Both the position numbers and the translations under genes were made by a program. The notes below the pieces were generated by a model. That model did not search any database. It had not been told where the DNA came from and saw only the letters and a program-made list of their open reading frames with translations. A stretch of 64,000 nt of DNA from Halobellus captivus. GTDB lineage: Archaea > Halobacteriota > Halobacteria > Halobacteriales > Haloferacaceae. The stretch lies in assembly GCF_007655485.1 (NCBI RefSeq), contig NZ_VJXQ01000006.1:89091-153090 (forward strand). Reading direction: 5' to 3'. Below are positions 41,514-49,690 of this stretch, piece by piece (within the stretch, counting starts at the first letter, position 1; every line of letters starts with the position of its first letter).

Positions 41514-42242
41514 TCAGTTCGAGGAACCCGCCTCGACGACCGTGTTCCGCAGCGTTCCGACGCCCTCGTACGTGATCTCGATTTCATCGCCCGGTTCGAT
41601 CGTGCCCGGGTTCGCCGGACTTCCGAAGGCGATCACGTCGCCGGGGCGGAACGTGAACCGCCGCGAGAGGTACGAAACGACCTCGTAGGGATCGAACAGC
41701 ATCAACTCGGTGTTGGCGTCTTGGCGCACCTCGCCGTTTATCTCTGTCCGGATGTCGAGATCGTACGGGGTGACGTCGGTCTCGATCCACGGCCCCAGCG
41801 GCGCGGAGGTGTCGAACGCCTTCCGCGCGGTTCGCCCCTGCTGGTCGAGCGCGTCGACGTCGTTCAGGACCGTGTACCCCCGGATCATCTCTGGAACCTC
41901 CTCGGGGTCGACGTCGTGACACCGCTCGTCGACGACGGCCGCGAGTTCCCCGGCGTACGTCAGTTCGTCCGTCCACGATGGGTACCGAATCGGCCGGTCG
42001 GGGCCGATGAGAGACGTTTGAGGCTTGATGAAGAAGTCCGGTTCCTCGGGGCGGTCGTAGTCCATCTGATCGAGCGTCTCGGCGTAGTTGCGGCCGACAC
42101 AGTACAGCGCTGAGGGCGAGCAGGGGTAGCCGAGCGCGCCGTCGCGGCCGACCGCGTACGTCCCGTCGTCTGCGACGACGGTCCCGTCCTCGTAGCGTCC
42201 TGTGACCGGCCCGTCGGGGGTCTGTATTCGTGCGATTCGCAT
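41514..42242 (-). CDS. fumarylacetoacetate hydrolase (FAH) family protein
   Basis: A 242-residue FAH-fold enzyme from ATG 42242. It starts MRIARIQTPDGPVTGRYEDG; the FAH core begins around SALYCVGRNYAETLDQMDYD. The metal/substrate segments are FFIKPQTSLIGPDRPI, YAGELAAVVDERCHDV and FTFRPGDVIAFGSPAN. Family members include hydratases, isomerases and decarboxylases (HpaG, acylpyruvase and others). It follows the TRAP permease gene on the same strand by 94 nt, so it may be part of that operon. Substrate not assigned. Confidence 0.9.
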   Translation of the reverse strand: MRIARIQTPDGPVTGRYEDGTVVADDGTYAVGRDGALGYPCSPSALYCVGRNYAETLDQMDYDRPEEPDFFIKPQTSLIGPDRPIRYPSWTDELTYAGELAAVVDERCHDVDPEEVPEMIRGYTVLNDVDALDQQGRTARKAFDTSAPLGPWIETDVTPYDLDIRTEINGEVRQDANTELMLFDPYEVVSYLSRRFTFRPGDVIAFGSPANPGTIEPGDEIEITYEGVGTLRNTVVEAGSSN

Positions 42243-42336
42243 ACGGCGAGTTCGTCGCAACGCTGCAAAAGTCCAACGGAACGGCGAAAACTCACGAGGG
42301 CCGTCGATCTCGACGGGAAAAAAGCGGAGAGAGTCG

Positions 42337-44373
42337 CTAGTTGTTCGCCTCGGCCGCCCGCGGCGACTTCGTGAGATACTGCGAGTACAGCCGTGAGACG
42401 CCCGGTATCGTCTTGAACGCCGTCGAGACGACGAGCACGAGGATGGCGACCCCGATGAGCGCCTGCACGCTGTGGTCGAAGAACCCGAAGTACGGGCCGA
42501 AGAAGCTCAGCACGGCCAGCACGACGTAGATCGACCGTCCCACGACGGAGAGTCGGCTACTGCCGTCGTAGCCGAAGATCGTGATACAGAGCGCGACGAC
42601 GCCCATCAGGACCCCGAAGGTAACCATAACCGTCGCTGGGAACTCCCAGTAAATGATCACGTCGTTCGCGACGAATATGAACGGGATGACGAACCCGGGA
42701 AGCGCGAGCTTCGAGGATTTGACCGCCGTGTCGAGATACTCCGCTTCGGCGATCTTCGCGGCGACGATCGTCGACGGCCCGACCGGCGGTGTGAGCGAGG
42801 AGTACATCGCGAAGTAGAACACGAACATGTGTGCCACCAGCTCTTGGACGCCGAAACGGACCATCGCTGCGCCCGCGAGCGACGCGACGAGGACGTACGC
42901 CGCCGGTGCTGGCATCCCGAGACCGAAGATGAGGCTCACGGCCATCGCCAAGAGCAGGAGCAGGAGAATGCTCCCGCCAGCGAGGCTGATCATCAGCGTG
43001 TTCAGCCGCTGGGCGAATCCCGTCTGCGTGAACACGCCGATGATGACGCCGATCACGCCGAGGATGACGAGCAGCGGTGCCATATCTTCCGATCCGAGTT
43101 TCATCCCTTCGACGGTGTCCCGCACCGCGCTCTTCGCACCGGCGGACTTCTCCTCGTACACGTACTTTACGAAGACGAACCCGACCAACGCGAGCGTGGT
43201 GTAGAAGCCCGCCGTCAGCGGCGTGTACTGCAGCACGCCGAGTAGGTAGATCAGGACGGCGAAGGGGGCCACGTACCAGAGAATTTCGAGGAAGACCCCG
43301 TAGTCGACGTCGCTGACGTTACGCTCCGTCGACCAGCCGAACTTGTAGATCAGGAGCTGCACGGAGACGATGATGCTGAAGTAAAACAGGATGGCCGGGA
43401 TCAGCCCCGCCTGAATGATTCTGACGTACGGCAGTCCCAGGAGATCCGCCATAATGAACGCCGCGATGCCCATAATCGGGGGGACGAGCTGACCGCCGAT
43501 AGAGGCGACCGTCTCGATTCCGCCCGCGTAGCCCTTGTCGACCCCCTGATCTTTCATCAGCGGGATCGTGAAGCTCCCCGTGGTCGCCGTGTTGGCGGCC
43601 GACGCGCCGGTGATCGATCCGAAGGCTAAGCTGGCGAGCACCGCAGCGTGCACGATGCCAGATTTGAACAGCTTGCTCACCTCTTTGCTCACGATCATCA
43701 GGTAATCTAAGATGCCGTACGCCTTGGTGAACCCGGCGAGAAGCAGGAAGATCGCGACCCACGTCGCACCGATCTGGAGGATGAAGCCGTAGACGCCCTG
43801 CATCCCCAGCACGGTCAGTCGGAGCAACTGCATCGTGTCCATCCCGCTGTGGTACAACGCACCGGGCATGTACGGACCGAGGTAGCCGTACAGGAAGCCG
43901 ATCGGGACGATAGACGCCATCAGTTTCCCGAACGAACGAACCGTCACGTCGGTACAGAGGTAGATTATCACGGCTCCGACGACGTAATCGATCGTTCGGT
44001 ACCCGACGATCGGGCCCTCTTCCATCCAGCGCACGTGATGTACGTCCACGTACGCGACTACGCCCAACGAGACGATGGCTAACGAAACGAACAGTATCGG
44101 TCGGACGAATCGGCTGTACGCGTTCTGCACGGTCTGCGGGAGGTAGTTCAGATACGTCGCCGCCTCGGTCGCGTCAGGATCCAACGCGTCACGAAAGAGA
44201 CCGATGTAGAAAATCGCCAAACAGAGCCCTAACACGAGGTTCGTGTGACGGACTCGCGATCCGTAGAACGATTCGGCGTAGTACAGCAGCAGCAGCGCTA
44301 GGCCTACGCCGAGGACGTAGATGCTTCCATCGGCGAATTTTCGGATGCGTCTCCTTCTTGGGTGATCACTCAT
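42337..44373 (-). CDS. TRAP transporter fused permease (TAXI-type, DctQM fusion)
   Basis: A 678-residue integral membrane protein with roughly 17-18 helices. An N-terminal small-subunit-like part (about residues 15-165) is followed by the large DctM-like part (GATWVAIFLLLAGFTKAYGI, FGSITGASAANTATTGSFTI, GLGMPAPAAYVLVASLAGAA, SLTPPVGPSTIVAAKIAEAE). This fusion is typical for TAXI TRAP systems, which use an ion gradient and an extracytoplasmic binding protein. The binding protein is encoded 29 nt upstream. Confidence 0.93.
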   Translation of the reverse strand: MSDHPRRRRIRKFADGSIYVLGVGLALLLLYYAESFYGSRVRHTNLVLGLCLAIFYIGLFRDALDPDATEAATYLNYLPQTVQNAYSRFVRPILFVSLAIVSLGVVAYVDVHHVRWMEEGPIVGYRTIDYVVGAVIIYLCTDVTVRSFGKLMASIVPIGFLYGYLGPYMPGALYHSGMDTMQLLRLTVLGMQGVYGFILQIGATWVAIFLLLAGFTKAYGILDYLMIVSKEVSKLFKSGIVHAAVLASLAFGSITGASAANTATTGSFTIPLMKDQGVDKGYAGGIETVASIGGQLVPPIMGIAAFIMADLLGLPYVRIIQAGLIPAILFYFSIIVSVQLLIYKFGWSTERNVSDVDYGVFLEILWYVAPFAVLIYLLGVLQYTPLTAGFYTTLALVGFVFVKYVYEEKSAGAKSAVRDTVEGMKLGSEDMAPLLVILGVIGVIIGVFTQTGFAQRLNTLMISLAGGSILLLLLLAMAVSLIFGLGMPAPAAYVLVASLAGAAMVRFGVQELVAHMFVFYFAMYSSLTPPVGPSTIVAAKIAEAEYLDTAVKSSKLALPGFVIPFIFVANDVIIYWEFPATVMVTFGVLMGVVALCITIFGYDGSSRLSVVGRSIYVVLAVLSFFGPYFGFFDHSVQALIGVAILVLVVSTAFKTIPGVSRLYSQYLTKSPRAAEANN

Positions 44374-44402
44374 AATTTAATAATATGGGGCTGCCGATAG
44401 CC

Positions 44403-45533
44403 TCAGTTCAGGCCGTACTCGTCGAAGAAGTCCTGAGCGGCGGCGTGGTAGTCGAAGCCAGGGTGCGGTTCGTTCGTCCAGTGGTCGTCATCCGTGTAGA
44501 ACGACAACAGTTCGTGGTATTCGCCCATCGACTCGCGGTTCTGGTACATCGTGTCCAGCATATTGTAGACCGGTTCCTCCGGCGTCTCGGCGGTTCCGTA
44601 GATCCACGTCACCTGCGACATCGAGCGGGGCGTGTCGGGCACGTGGGCCCATCCCTCGGAATCCACCTCGAACTCGAAGGAGTTACCCCATCCCTGATCG
44701 TTCACGTTGCCTTGGAGTTCCGACGGGATTTCGAGGAGCCGGGCGTCCACGGTCCCCTTGATCTCCTGTACCCAACCGGGCGTGACGGTGCCGACCAACA
44801 CGTTGGTGAACGCGCCGAGCGCGACGTCGACACGGCCTTCCGCAACCGCGGCGCCCATGTCCCCGTACCCGACGTTCCGCTCTTGGTATTCGATGCCTCT
44901 GAGTTCGAGGACGCGGCGGACCATATCCGTGACGCGCGATCCGGCCGGTCCGGGCGCGACGTAGTCGTCCGGTCCGATGTCGTCGATGCTCGAGAACCGC
45001 TCGTCTTCGGCGAAGAGGAACCAGTCCGACGTGGAGCCGTGGACGAGAAGCTGGAGGTCGACGCCGACGTCCCCGAACGGCTCGTTGCCCTCGTTGACGT
45101 CGTGTGCGGTCGTGCTCTCGACCAACGCGACGTCGATTTCGTCGTTCTCGAGTCGCCCGACGTTCGCGGCCATCGAGGCGCTCGGACGGACGTCGAGGTA
45201 CACCTCGTCGTTGTTCTCGTTGACGACGCCGCCGAGTCCCGACATCATCGCGAAGTTCGCGCTCACTTCCGAGGCCGTCCCCATAATGAGCGTCTCTTCG
45301 GTGCTGCCCTCGTCGGAGCCCGAATCGGAGTCGCCCCCGCTGTTCCCGCCGCTGTCGCTCCCGCCGCTGTCCCCACCGGAGGAGCCGCCGTCGCTACCCC
45401 CGTCGCTCGAGGAGTCGTCGTTTCCACCCATACATCCTGCGAGACCGACGGTCCCGAGAAGTCCGGCCTTTTTCAGAAAGCCACGGCGACGAGCGGTGCT
45501 ACGGCTATCGTTATCTCTGGTACCATTTACCAT
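44403..45533 (-). CDS. TAXI-family TRAP transporter solute-binding lipoprotein
   Basis: A 376-residue lipoprotein. The Tat-type signal has RRRGFLKKAGLLGTVGLAGC, with Cys34 for lipid attachment, then a Ser/Gly/Asp spacer to about residue 80. The binding domain has the TAXI features MGTASEVSANFAMMSGLGGV, ENDEIDVALVESTTAHDV and LGAFTNVLVG. TAXI proteins bind carboxylates such as glutamate or 2-oxoglutarate, but the ligand here cannot be read. It precedes the fused permease. TATA-like sequence in TTATATTATAAT lies about 25 nt before the ATG. The palindrome at 45518 overlaps its first codons. Confidence 0.92.
   Translation of the reverse strand: MVNGTRDNDSRSTARRRGFLKKAGLLGTVGLAGCMGGNDDSSSDGGSDGGSSGGDSGGSDSGGNSGGDSDSGSDEGSTEETLIMGTASEVSANFAMMSGLGGVVNENNDEVYLDVRPSASMAANVGRLENDEIDVALVESTTAHDVNEGNEPFGDVGVDLQLLVHGSTSDWFLFAEDERFSSIDDIGPDDYVAPGPAGSRVTDMVRRVLELRGIEYQERNVGYGDMGAAVAEGRVDVALGAFTNVLVGTVTPGWVQEIKGTVDARLLEIPSELQGNVNDQGWGNSFEFEVDSEGWAHVPDTPRSMSQVTWIYGTAETPEEPVYNMLDTMYQNRESMGEYHELLSFYTDDDHWTNEPHPGFDYHAAAQDFFDEYGLN
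45518..45532. promoter_or_regulatory. palindrome TGGTA-N5-TACCA over the TRAP binding-protein start
   Basis: TGGTACCATTTACCA has perfect 5-bp arms with a 5-bp spacer and covers the first codons (start ATG at 45533) and, with a leaderless transcript, the initiation site. That is a classic repressor position. The same form recurs at 52758, 52784 and 26728. Confidence 0.5.
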
Positions 45534-45632
45534 AGAAGAAAAGATACAATCATTATAATATAAGTGTTTTGGTCGCGTGCGATCGTACCCTCCGGGGAAC
45601 GTGTGTCGGATGTCCTCGAACGAGGGATTCAG

Positions 45633-47207
45633 CTACTGTTCGGATTCCCCGACGGACCGTTCCTTGATGGCTGTGCGGTCCAGTTTGTCGCTGGCCGTCC
45701 GCGGGAGCGTACTCTCATAGAAGTGATAGGCACGCGGCCGTTCGTATCGAGAGAGCGAGTCGCTCTGCAAGCACCACTCGTCGAGGTCCTCGGCCGTGAG
45801 GTCAGCGTCCGTCGCGTGCACGGCCGCGGTCACCCGCTCGCCGTACTCCTCGTCTTCGACGCCGAAGACCGCGGCCTCGACCACGTCGGGATGGGCGTTG
45901 AGTCGCTCCTCGACCGGCGTCGGGAACACTTTGATGCCCTTCGAGAGGATCATATTGTCGTCTCGGCCCTCGATGAAGAGGTAGCCCTCCTCGTCCTGGT
46001 AGCCGAGGTCCCCGGAGTACCACCAGCCGTCCTCGAAGGATTCCCGCGTTTTTTCGGTATCTTCCCAGACCCACACGGCGGACTCGGCGGATTTCACGAT
46101 GATCTCTCCGACCTCGCCGGGATCGACGACGTCGTCGGGTGATCCCCCGCTCTCGATCACGCGTACCTGTACGCCGAGATGCGGTTTCCCGACGCTGTCG
46201 ATTCGGTCTCCCTGCATCTCCTCGGCATCGATGTACGTGCCGCAGACCTCGGTCGCGGAGTACGATTGCGACACCGACGGCGAGATGCGTTCCTGGAGTT
46301 GCTCTAGCGTGGTCGTCGTGAGCGTTTCGCCGCCCGATTCGACCGTCACGAGGCTGCTCAGGTCGTACTCCTCGAGGTCGGGCACGCGGAGCACTTCTCG
46401 CCACATCGTCGGTACCAGGTTGGAACTGGTGATCGAACGCTCCTCGACGAGTTCGACGTACGCCTCGGGACTCCACTGTTTCACGTAGTACGACGACCCG
46501 TTCGCGAGCATCGTCGGCAACGTCGTCGAGTACCACGCGGCGAACGAGGGCGTGAAGAAGTTCGACACGCGGGTCAATCTGGTGGTCCCCTTCTTGTGTG
46601 CGAGCTTCATCGCGCGGAGGACGAGGCTCCGGTTGGTGTGGCACCACCCCTTCGGCTTGCCGGTCGTTCCGGAAGTCCACATCACGGCTGCGACGTCGTC
46701 GGGGTCGCTCGTGACATCGGGTTCGTCAGCGGGTTGATCGGTCGTGAAAGACGACAGCGGTCGCTCGTACTCCGTCTGTGATTCGCCCGTCGTGACGACT
46801 GCGGCGATATCTGTCGAAACCGAGTCGTAAACGTGTTCTTCGACGAACTCGGAGCGCTCTTCGTCCACCACGAGCACTCGCGGACGGAGCGAGTCGATGC
46901 ACGTGCGAACGCTCTCCGGCGAGCCGCGCACGTGAAGATTCGAGACGATACACCCCGCCTTCAGGCCAGCGTTCCAGAGTATCGTTTGTTCGACGCTCGC
47001 CTCGGTGAGGTAGGCGATTCGATCGCCCTGCCTGACGTGCTCTCGGAGGGCGTTGGCCGCGCGCTTGCTCTCCGCATCGAACTCGGCCCACGTGATCTCC
47101 CGACCGGAGATCCCGTTTCCGAACGCGACACGGTCCGGGTTGGTTTCGGCGGCGATGCTGGATAACTCTCGAACCGCTGGCAGCTCAACTCTGGGTGATA
47201 CCTGCAT
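45633..47207 (-). CDS. AMP-forming acyl-CoA synthetase, copy 1 of a duplicated operon
   Basis: A 524-residue ANL-family ligase that activates a carboxylic acid to its CoA thioester. Motifs are MWTSGTTGKPKGWCHTNRSL (A3), SYSATEVCGTY (A5), YSGDLGYQDEEGYLFIEGR (A7), DDNMILSKGIKVFPTPVEE (A8) and TASDKLDRTAIKE with the A10 Lys. The KGWCHTNR variant of the A3 flank is shared with copy 2 at 60986. It begins 9 nt after the amidohydrolase stop, so they are cotranscribed. Substrate unknown. Confidence 0.92.
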   Translation of the reverse strand: MQVSPRVELPAVRELSSIAAETNPDRVAFGNGISGREITWAEFDAESKRAANALREHVRQGDRIAYLTEASVEQTILWNAGLKAGCIVSNLHVRGSPESVRTCIDSLRPRVLVVDEERSEFVEEHVYDSVSTDIAAVVTTGESQTEYERPLSSFTTDQPADEPDVTSDPDDVAAVMWTSGTTGKPKGWCHTNRSLVLRAMKLAHKKGTTRLTRVSNFFTPSFAAWYSTTLPTMLANGSSYYVKQWSPEAYVELVEERSITSSNLVPTMWREVLRVPDLEEYDLSSLVTVESGGETLTTTTLEQLQERISPSVSQSYSATEVCGTYIDAEEMQGDRIDSVGKPHLGVQVRVIESGGSPDDVVDPGEVGEIIVKSAESAVWVWEDTEKTRESFEDGWWYSGDLGYQDEEGYLFIEGRDDNMILSKGIKVFPTPVEERLNAHPDVVEAAVFGVEDEEYGERVTAAVHATDADLTAEDLDEWCLQSDSLSRYERPRAYHFYESTLPRTASDKLDRTAIKERSVGESEQ

Positions 47208-47216
47208 ACGGCGGCG

Positions 47217-48317
47217 TCAGATGTATTCCGGGAAGAGCCGCTTGTGCGGCGGTTCGATGTCGAGCAGGCGGCAGACGTTTCCGCCCATCATCAGATTGAG
47301 GTCGTCGGCCGGGATGTCGGCCTCGCGGACGTACTTGTCGATCTGCCGCATCGAGGTGCCCCACGCGTCGCACTGGTGGGCCTGCAGGCCTCGGCTCTTG
47401 ATCTGGGTCCATCGCGACGGCGGGTAGTCGTACTCGCCGGTCGAGCGGTTCGCCGGGTTGTTGGTCGCGATCCACGACGCGCCCCAGTCGGTCCCCCAGA
47501 TCAGCTGCTCGGGGCCGATGTTCGGGTCGTTCATCGGCCGCTTGAGGAGGTCCGCCCAGTAGTTACCGATCTCGATGTAGACGTTGTCGTACGTCGCGGC
47601 GACGTTACAGGAGTCCTCGACGTTCTTCCGCCAGTTGCCCTGGACGCCGCCGTGGTCGATGATGACCGGGACTTCCGGGTACTCGAGGTGGAGGTCGATT
47701 GCGTACTTGATGTCGCGTCGGTCGGGCAGGAGCGTGCCGGGGTCGCGCTCGTAGCCGCCGTTGACGGAGCCGGGGTGCCAGCGAACCGGCACGTCGTGCT
47801 TCGCCGCGACGTCGTAGATCTTTCGGAGCTGGTCGTGGCGCTCCTCCCACGGGATTCGCTCGGCGCGGTCGGTGATCGTCGGATCGAACGGCAGCATCTC
47901 GCCGATGCCGACGAAGCCGTCCTGGCTGAGCCGTTCGTCCATCTCCTCGCAGGCGCGGTCGATGTCCCACTCCTCCTCGCCAGCGACCGCCTTTCGGTTG
48001 GTCTCGTAGGGGTGGGCGAACGCGACGAACTTGTCGGGGTGCTCTTCGACCATCTTCCCGTGAAGTCGGTCGCTGAACCCGAACCCGGGCTGGAGACAGA
48101 CCATATCGACGCCGTAGAGGTCCATATCGTACAGGAGCCGATCCGTGTTACGGTACGTGACGATTTCGGCGTCGTCGTCCGCCTGATCGGCGTCCTGCGC
48201 GTTCCACATTAGTCTGGAAAGCGTGGCGTAATCCGGCTTCTCGTCTCTATCCTGGAAGTTCACGGCGACCCGCTGGCCGTGAACGTGTGTATCAATAACG
48301 AATCTTCCCATTCGCAT
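47217..48317 (-). CDS. amidohydrolase (ACMSD/resorcylate-decarboxylase-like family), copy 1
   Basis: A 366-residue TIM-barrel metal enzyme from ATG 48317 (MRMGRFVIDTHVHGQRVAVN). Metal ligand positions are HVHGQ (HxH), VRWHPGS, IIDHGGVQGNWR and IWGTDWGAS. The family (amidohydrolase 2) includes decarboxylases, lactonases and hydratases of small acids. It is the first gene of a unit with the acyl-CoA synthetase; the TRAP system and FAH gene follow. Close in plan and sequence to the 59890 copy (DTHVHGQR, RWHPG, MNDPxIGPxQLxWGTDWGAS, EPPHKRLFPE). Divergent from the MDH-like gene. Confidence 0.92.
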   Translation of the reverse strand: MRMGRFVIDTHVHGQRVAVNFQDRDEKPDYATLSRLMWNAQDADQADDDAEIVTYRNTDRLLYDMDLYGVDMVCLQPGFGFSDRLHGKMVEEHPDKFVAFAHPYETNRKAVAGEEEWDIDRACEEMDERLSQDGFVGIGEMLPFDPTITDRAERIPWEERHDQLRKIYDVAAKHDVPVRWHPGSVNGGYERDPGTLLPDRRDIKYAIDLHLEYPEVPVIIDHGGVQGNWRKNVEDSCNVAATYDNVYIEIGNYWADLLKRPMNDPNIGPEQLIWGTDWGASWIATNNPANRSTGEYDYPPSRWTQIKSRGLQAHQCDAWGTSMRQIDKYVREADIPADDLNLMMGGNVCRLLDIEPPHKRLFPEYI

Positions 48318-48400
48318 AGCAACTGATCGGTTGATTATCGTCATATATTATATTGTCGGTCGGTCACGTGCGACGCGGTAGGTTGGGTAGCGTTGACAAT

Positions 48401-48462
48401 TGCGTGGCGATCGCGGAATTGGCCGGTGGATCACCTGCGTGGTCGCGGAATTGGCCCGGGGA
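48401..48462. repeat. direct repeat in the amidohydrolase/MDH-like divergent region
   Basis: TGCGTGGCGATCGCGGAATT continuing GGCCGG (48401-48430) recurs as TGCGTGGTCGCGGAATTGGC continuing CCGGGG (48436-48462), differing by a 3-nt indel and few substitutions. It lies 73 nt before the ATG at 48535. Could be a regulatory duplication or leftover of local duplication. Confidence 0.7.
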
Positions 48463-48534
48463 ACCATCCGATCGCGACTGTACCGGGTCCGTTCATCCTA
48501 TGGAACTATACTCGTCAACGGTGAGGGTCGTGGT

Positions 48535-49527
48535 ATGCACGTTGGTATTATCGGCGGCGCGAGTACGATCGGTTCGACGCTTGCGTACAGTCTCGTCTGC
48601 GACGACCCGAGCAATTCTATCACGCTGTTCGAGAAATCGCTCGACGCTGCGTGGGGCCACACGACCGACTTGACGCACGCGAACTACCATTCGGCCGATG
48701 CCCCGCGTTCACCACCGGCGGGCCACACGACCGCAGCGGACACCGACGCCGGATCGGTCACTTACGCGCCGACCGAGGAGATCGGAGAGTACGACCTCGA
48801 CGCCGTCGTCATCACTGCACGCGTTCCGCCGCGTGAGGACGACACACAGCGGAGTGCGCGCGGCGCACGGTCGCGGGAGTTGGAGGCCAACGTCCCGCTC
48901 ATCGACGCCATCGCCCAATCGCTTGATGGGATCGACCCGGTTCCGACGGTCGTCGTGACAAACCCTGTCGACCGCATCGTCTATCGGCTCTGGACGCGGC
49001 TCGGGTGGGACCGATCGAAGTTCCTCGGCTTCTCGTTGGCCGAGACCGCACGGGTCGCCGACGCCATCGCACGGCGATACGAGGTCCACCCGACCAGCGT
49101 CTCGTGTCCGACGATGGGTGAGCACGGCGAGCACGTCGTTCCCGTCTTCTCGCGGGCCTCGATCGGCGGCGAACCGATCTCGCTGTCGCCCGACGAACGG
49201 GACGAAATCGTCACCGACATTCTGGAAATCCCGTTCGAAATCGCGAAGAAGCGCGGGCTCCAGGACTCCTCTCGCTGGGTGAGCGGCGCGGGCCTCCTTC
49301 GGGTGCTCAGAACGATCTCGTCTCCCGACCTCACCGACCCGCTCTGTCTCTCCACGGTGCTGGATGGAGAGTACGGCTTCGAGGACGGCTGTCTGAGCAT
49401 CCCGGTAACGCTGACGGCCGACGGGATCGATCGGCGAATCGAGTGGGATCTCCCGGACAGCGAGAGAAAGCGACTACGCGAGGCCCACGACGCGATCTGG
49501 ACGGATATCGAGCGGATCGAATCCTGA
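48535..49527 (+). CDS. lactate/malate dehydrogenase-like protein
   Basis: A 330-residue NAD(P)-dependent dehydrogenase fold. Motifs: IIGGASTIGSTLAYSL (dinucleotide), VVVTNPVDRIVYRLW, and the catalytic His in TMGEHGEHVVPVFS. The Arg/Asp region reads LAETARVAD, where classical LDH/MDH have LDSAR, so Glu replaces Asp. The substrate loop (TARVPPREDDTQRSARGARS) is Arg-rich and longer than in typical MDH. It likely oxidises a 2-hydroxyacid with an unusual side chain. The neighbouring racemase, ThDP enzyme and aminotransferase fit 2-hydroxy/2-oxoacid metabolism. Confidence 0.82.
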   Translation: MHVGIIGGASTIGSTLAYSLVCDDPSNSITLFEKSLDAAWGHTTDLTHANYHSADAPRSPPAGHTTAADTDAGSVTYAPTEEIGEYDLDAVVITARVPPREDDTQRSARGARSRELEANVPLIDAIAQSLDGIDPVPTVVVTNPVDRIVYRLWTRLGWDRSKFLGFSLAETARVADAIARRYEVHPTSVSCPTMGEHGEHVVPVFSRASIGGEPISLSPDERDEIVTDILEIPFEIAKKRGLQDSSRWVSGAGLLRVLRTISSPDLTDPLCLSTVLDGEYGFEDGCLSIPVTLTADGIDRRIEWDLPDSERKRLREAHDAIWTDIERIES

Positions 49528-49690
49528 GCCGACTCCGCGGTTCGACCGGGTGATCCTTCCGAAGTTACCGGAGACGCTCGCGACAGTCGATCGTGCTTTC
49601 TGGGCGGTCCGTACTCGGTTCCGAGAGCGAACCCTGCTCGCGTTCTCAGAGCGAACCCCTATATACGATTATCAAAAATAGACCGACGAG

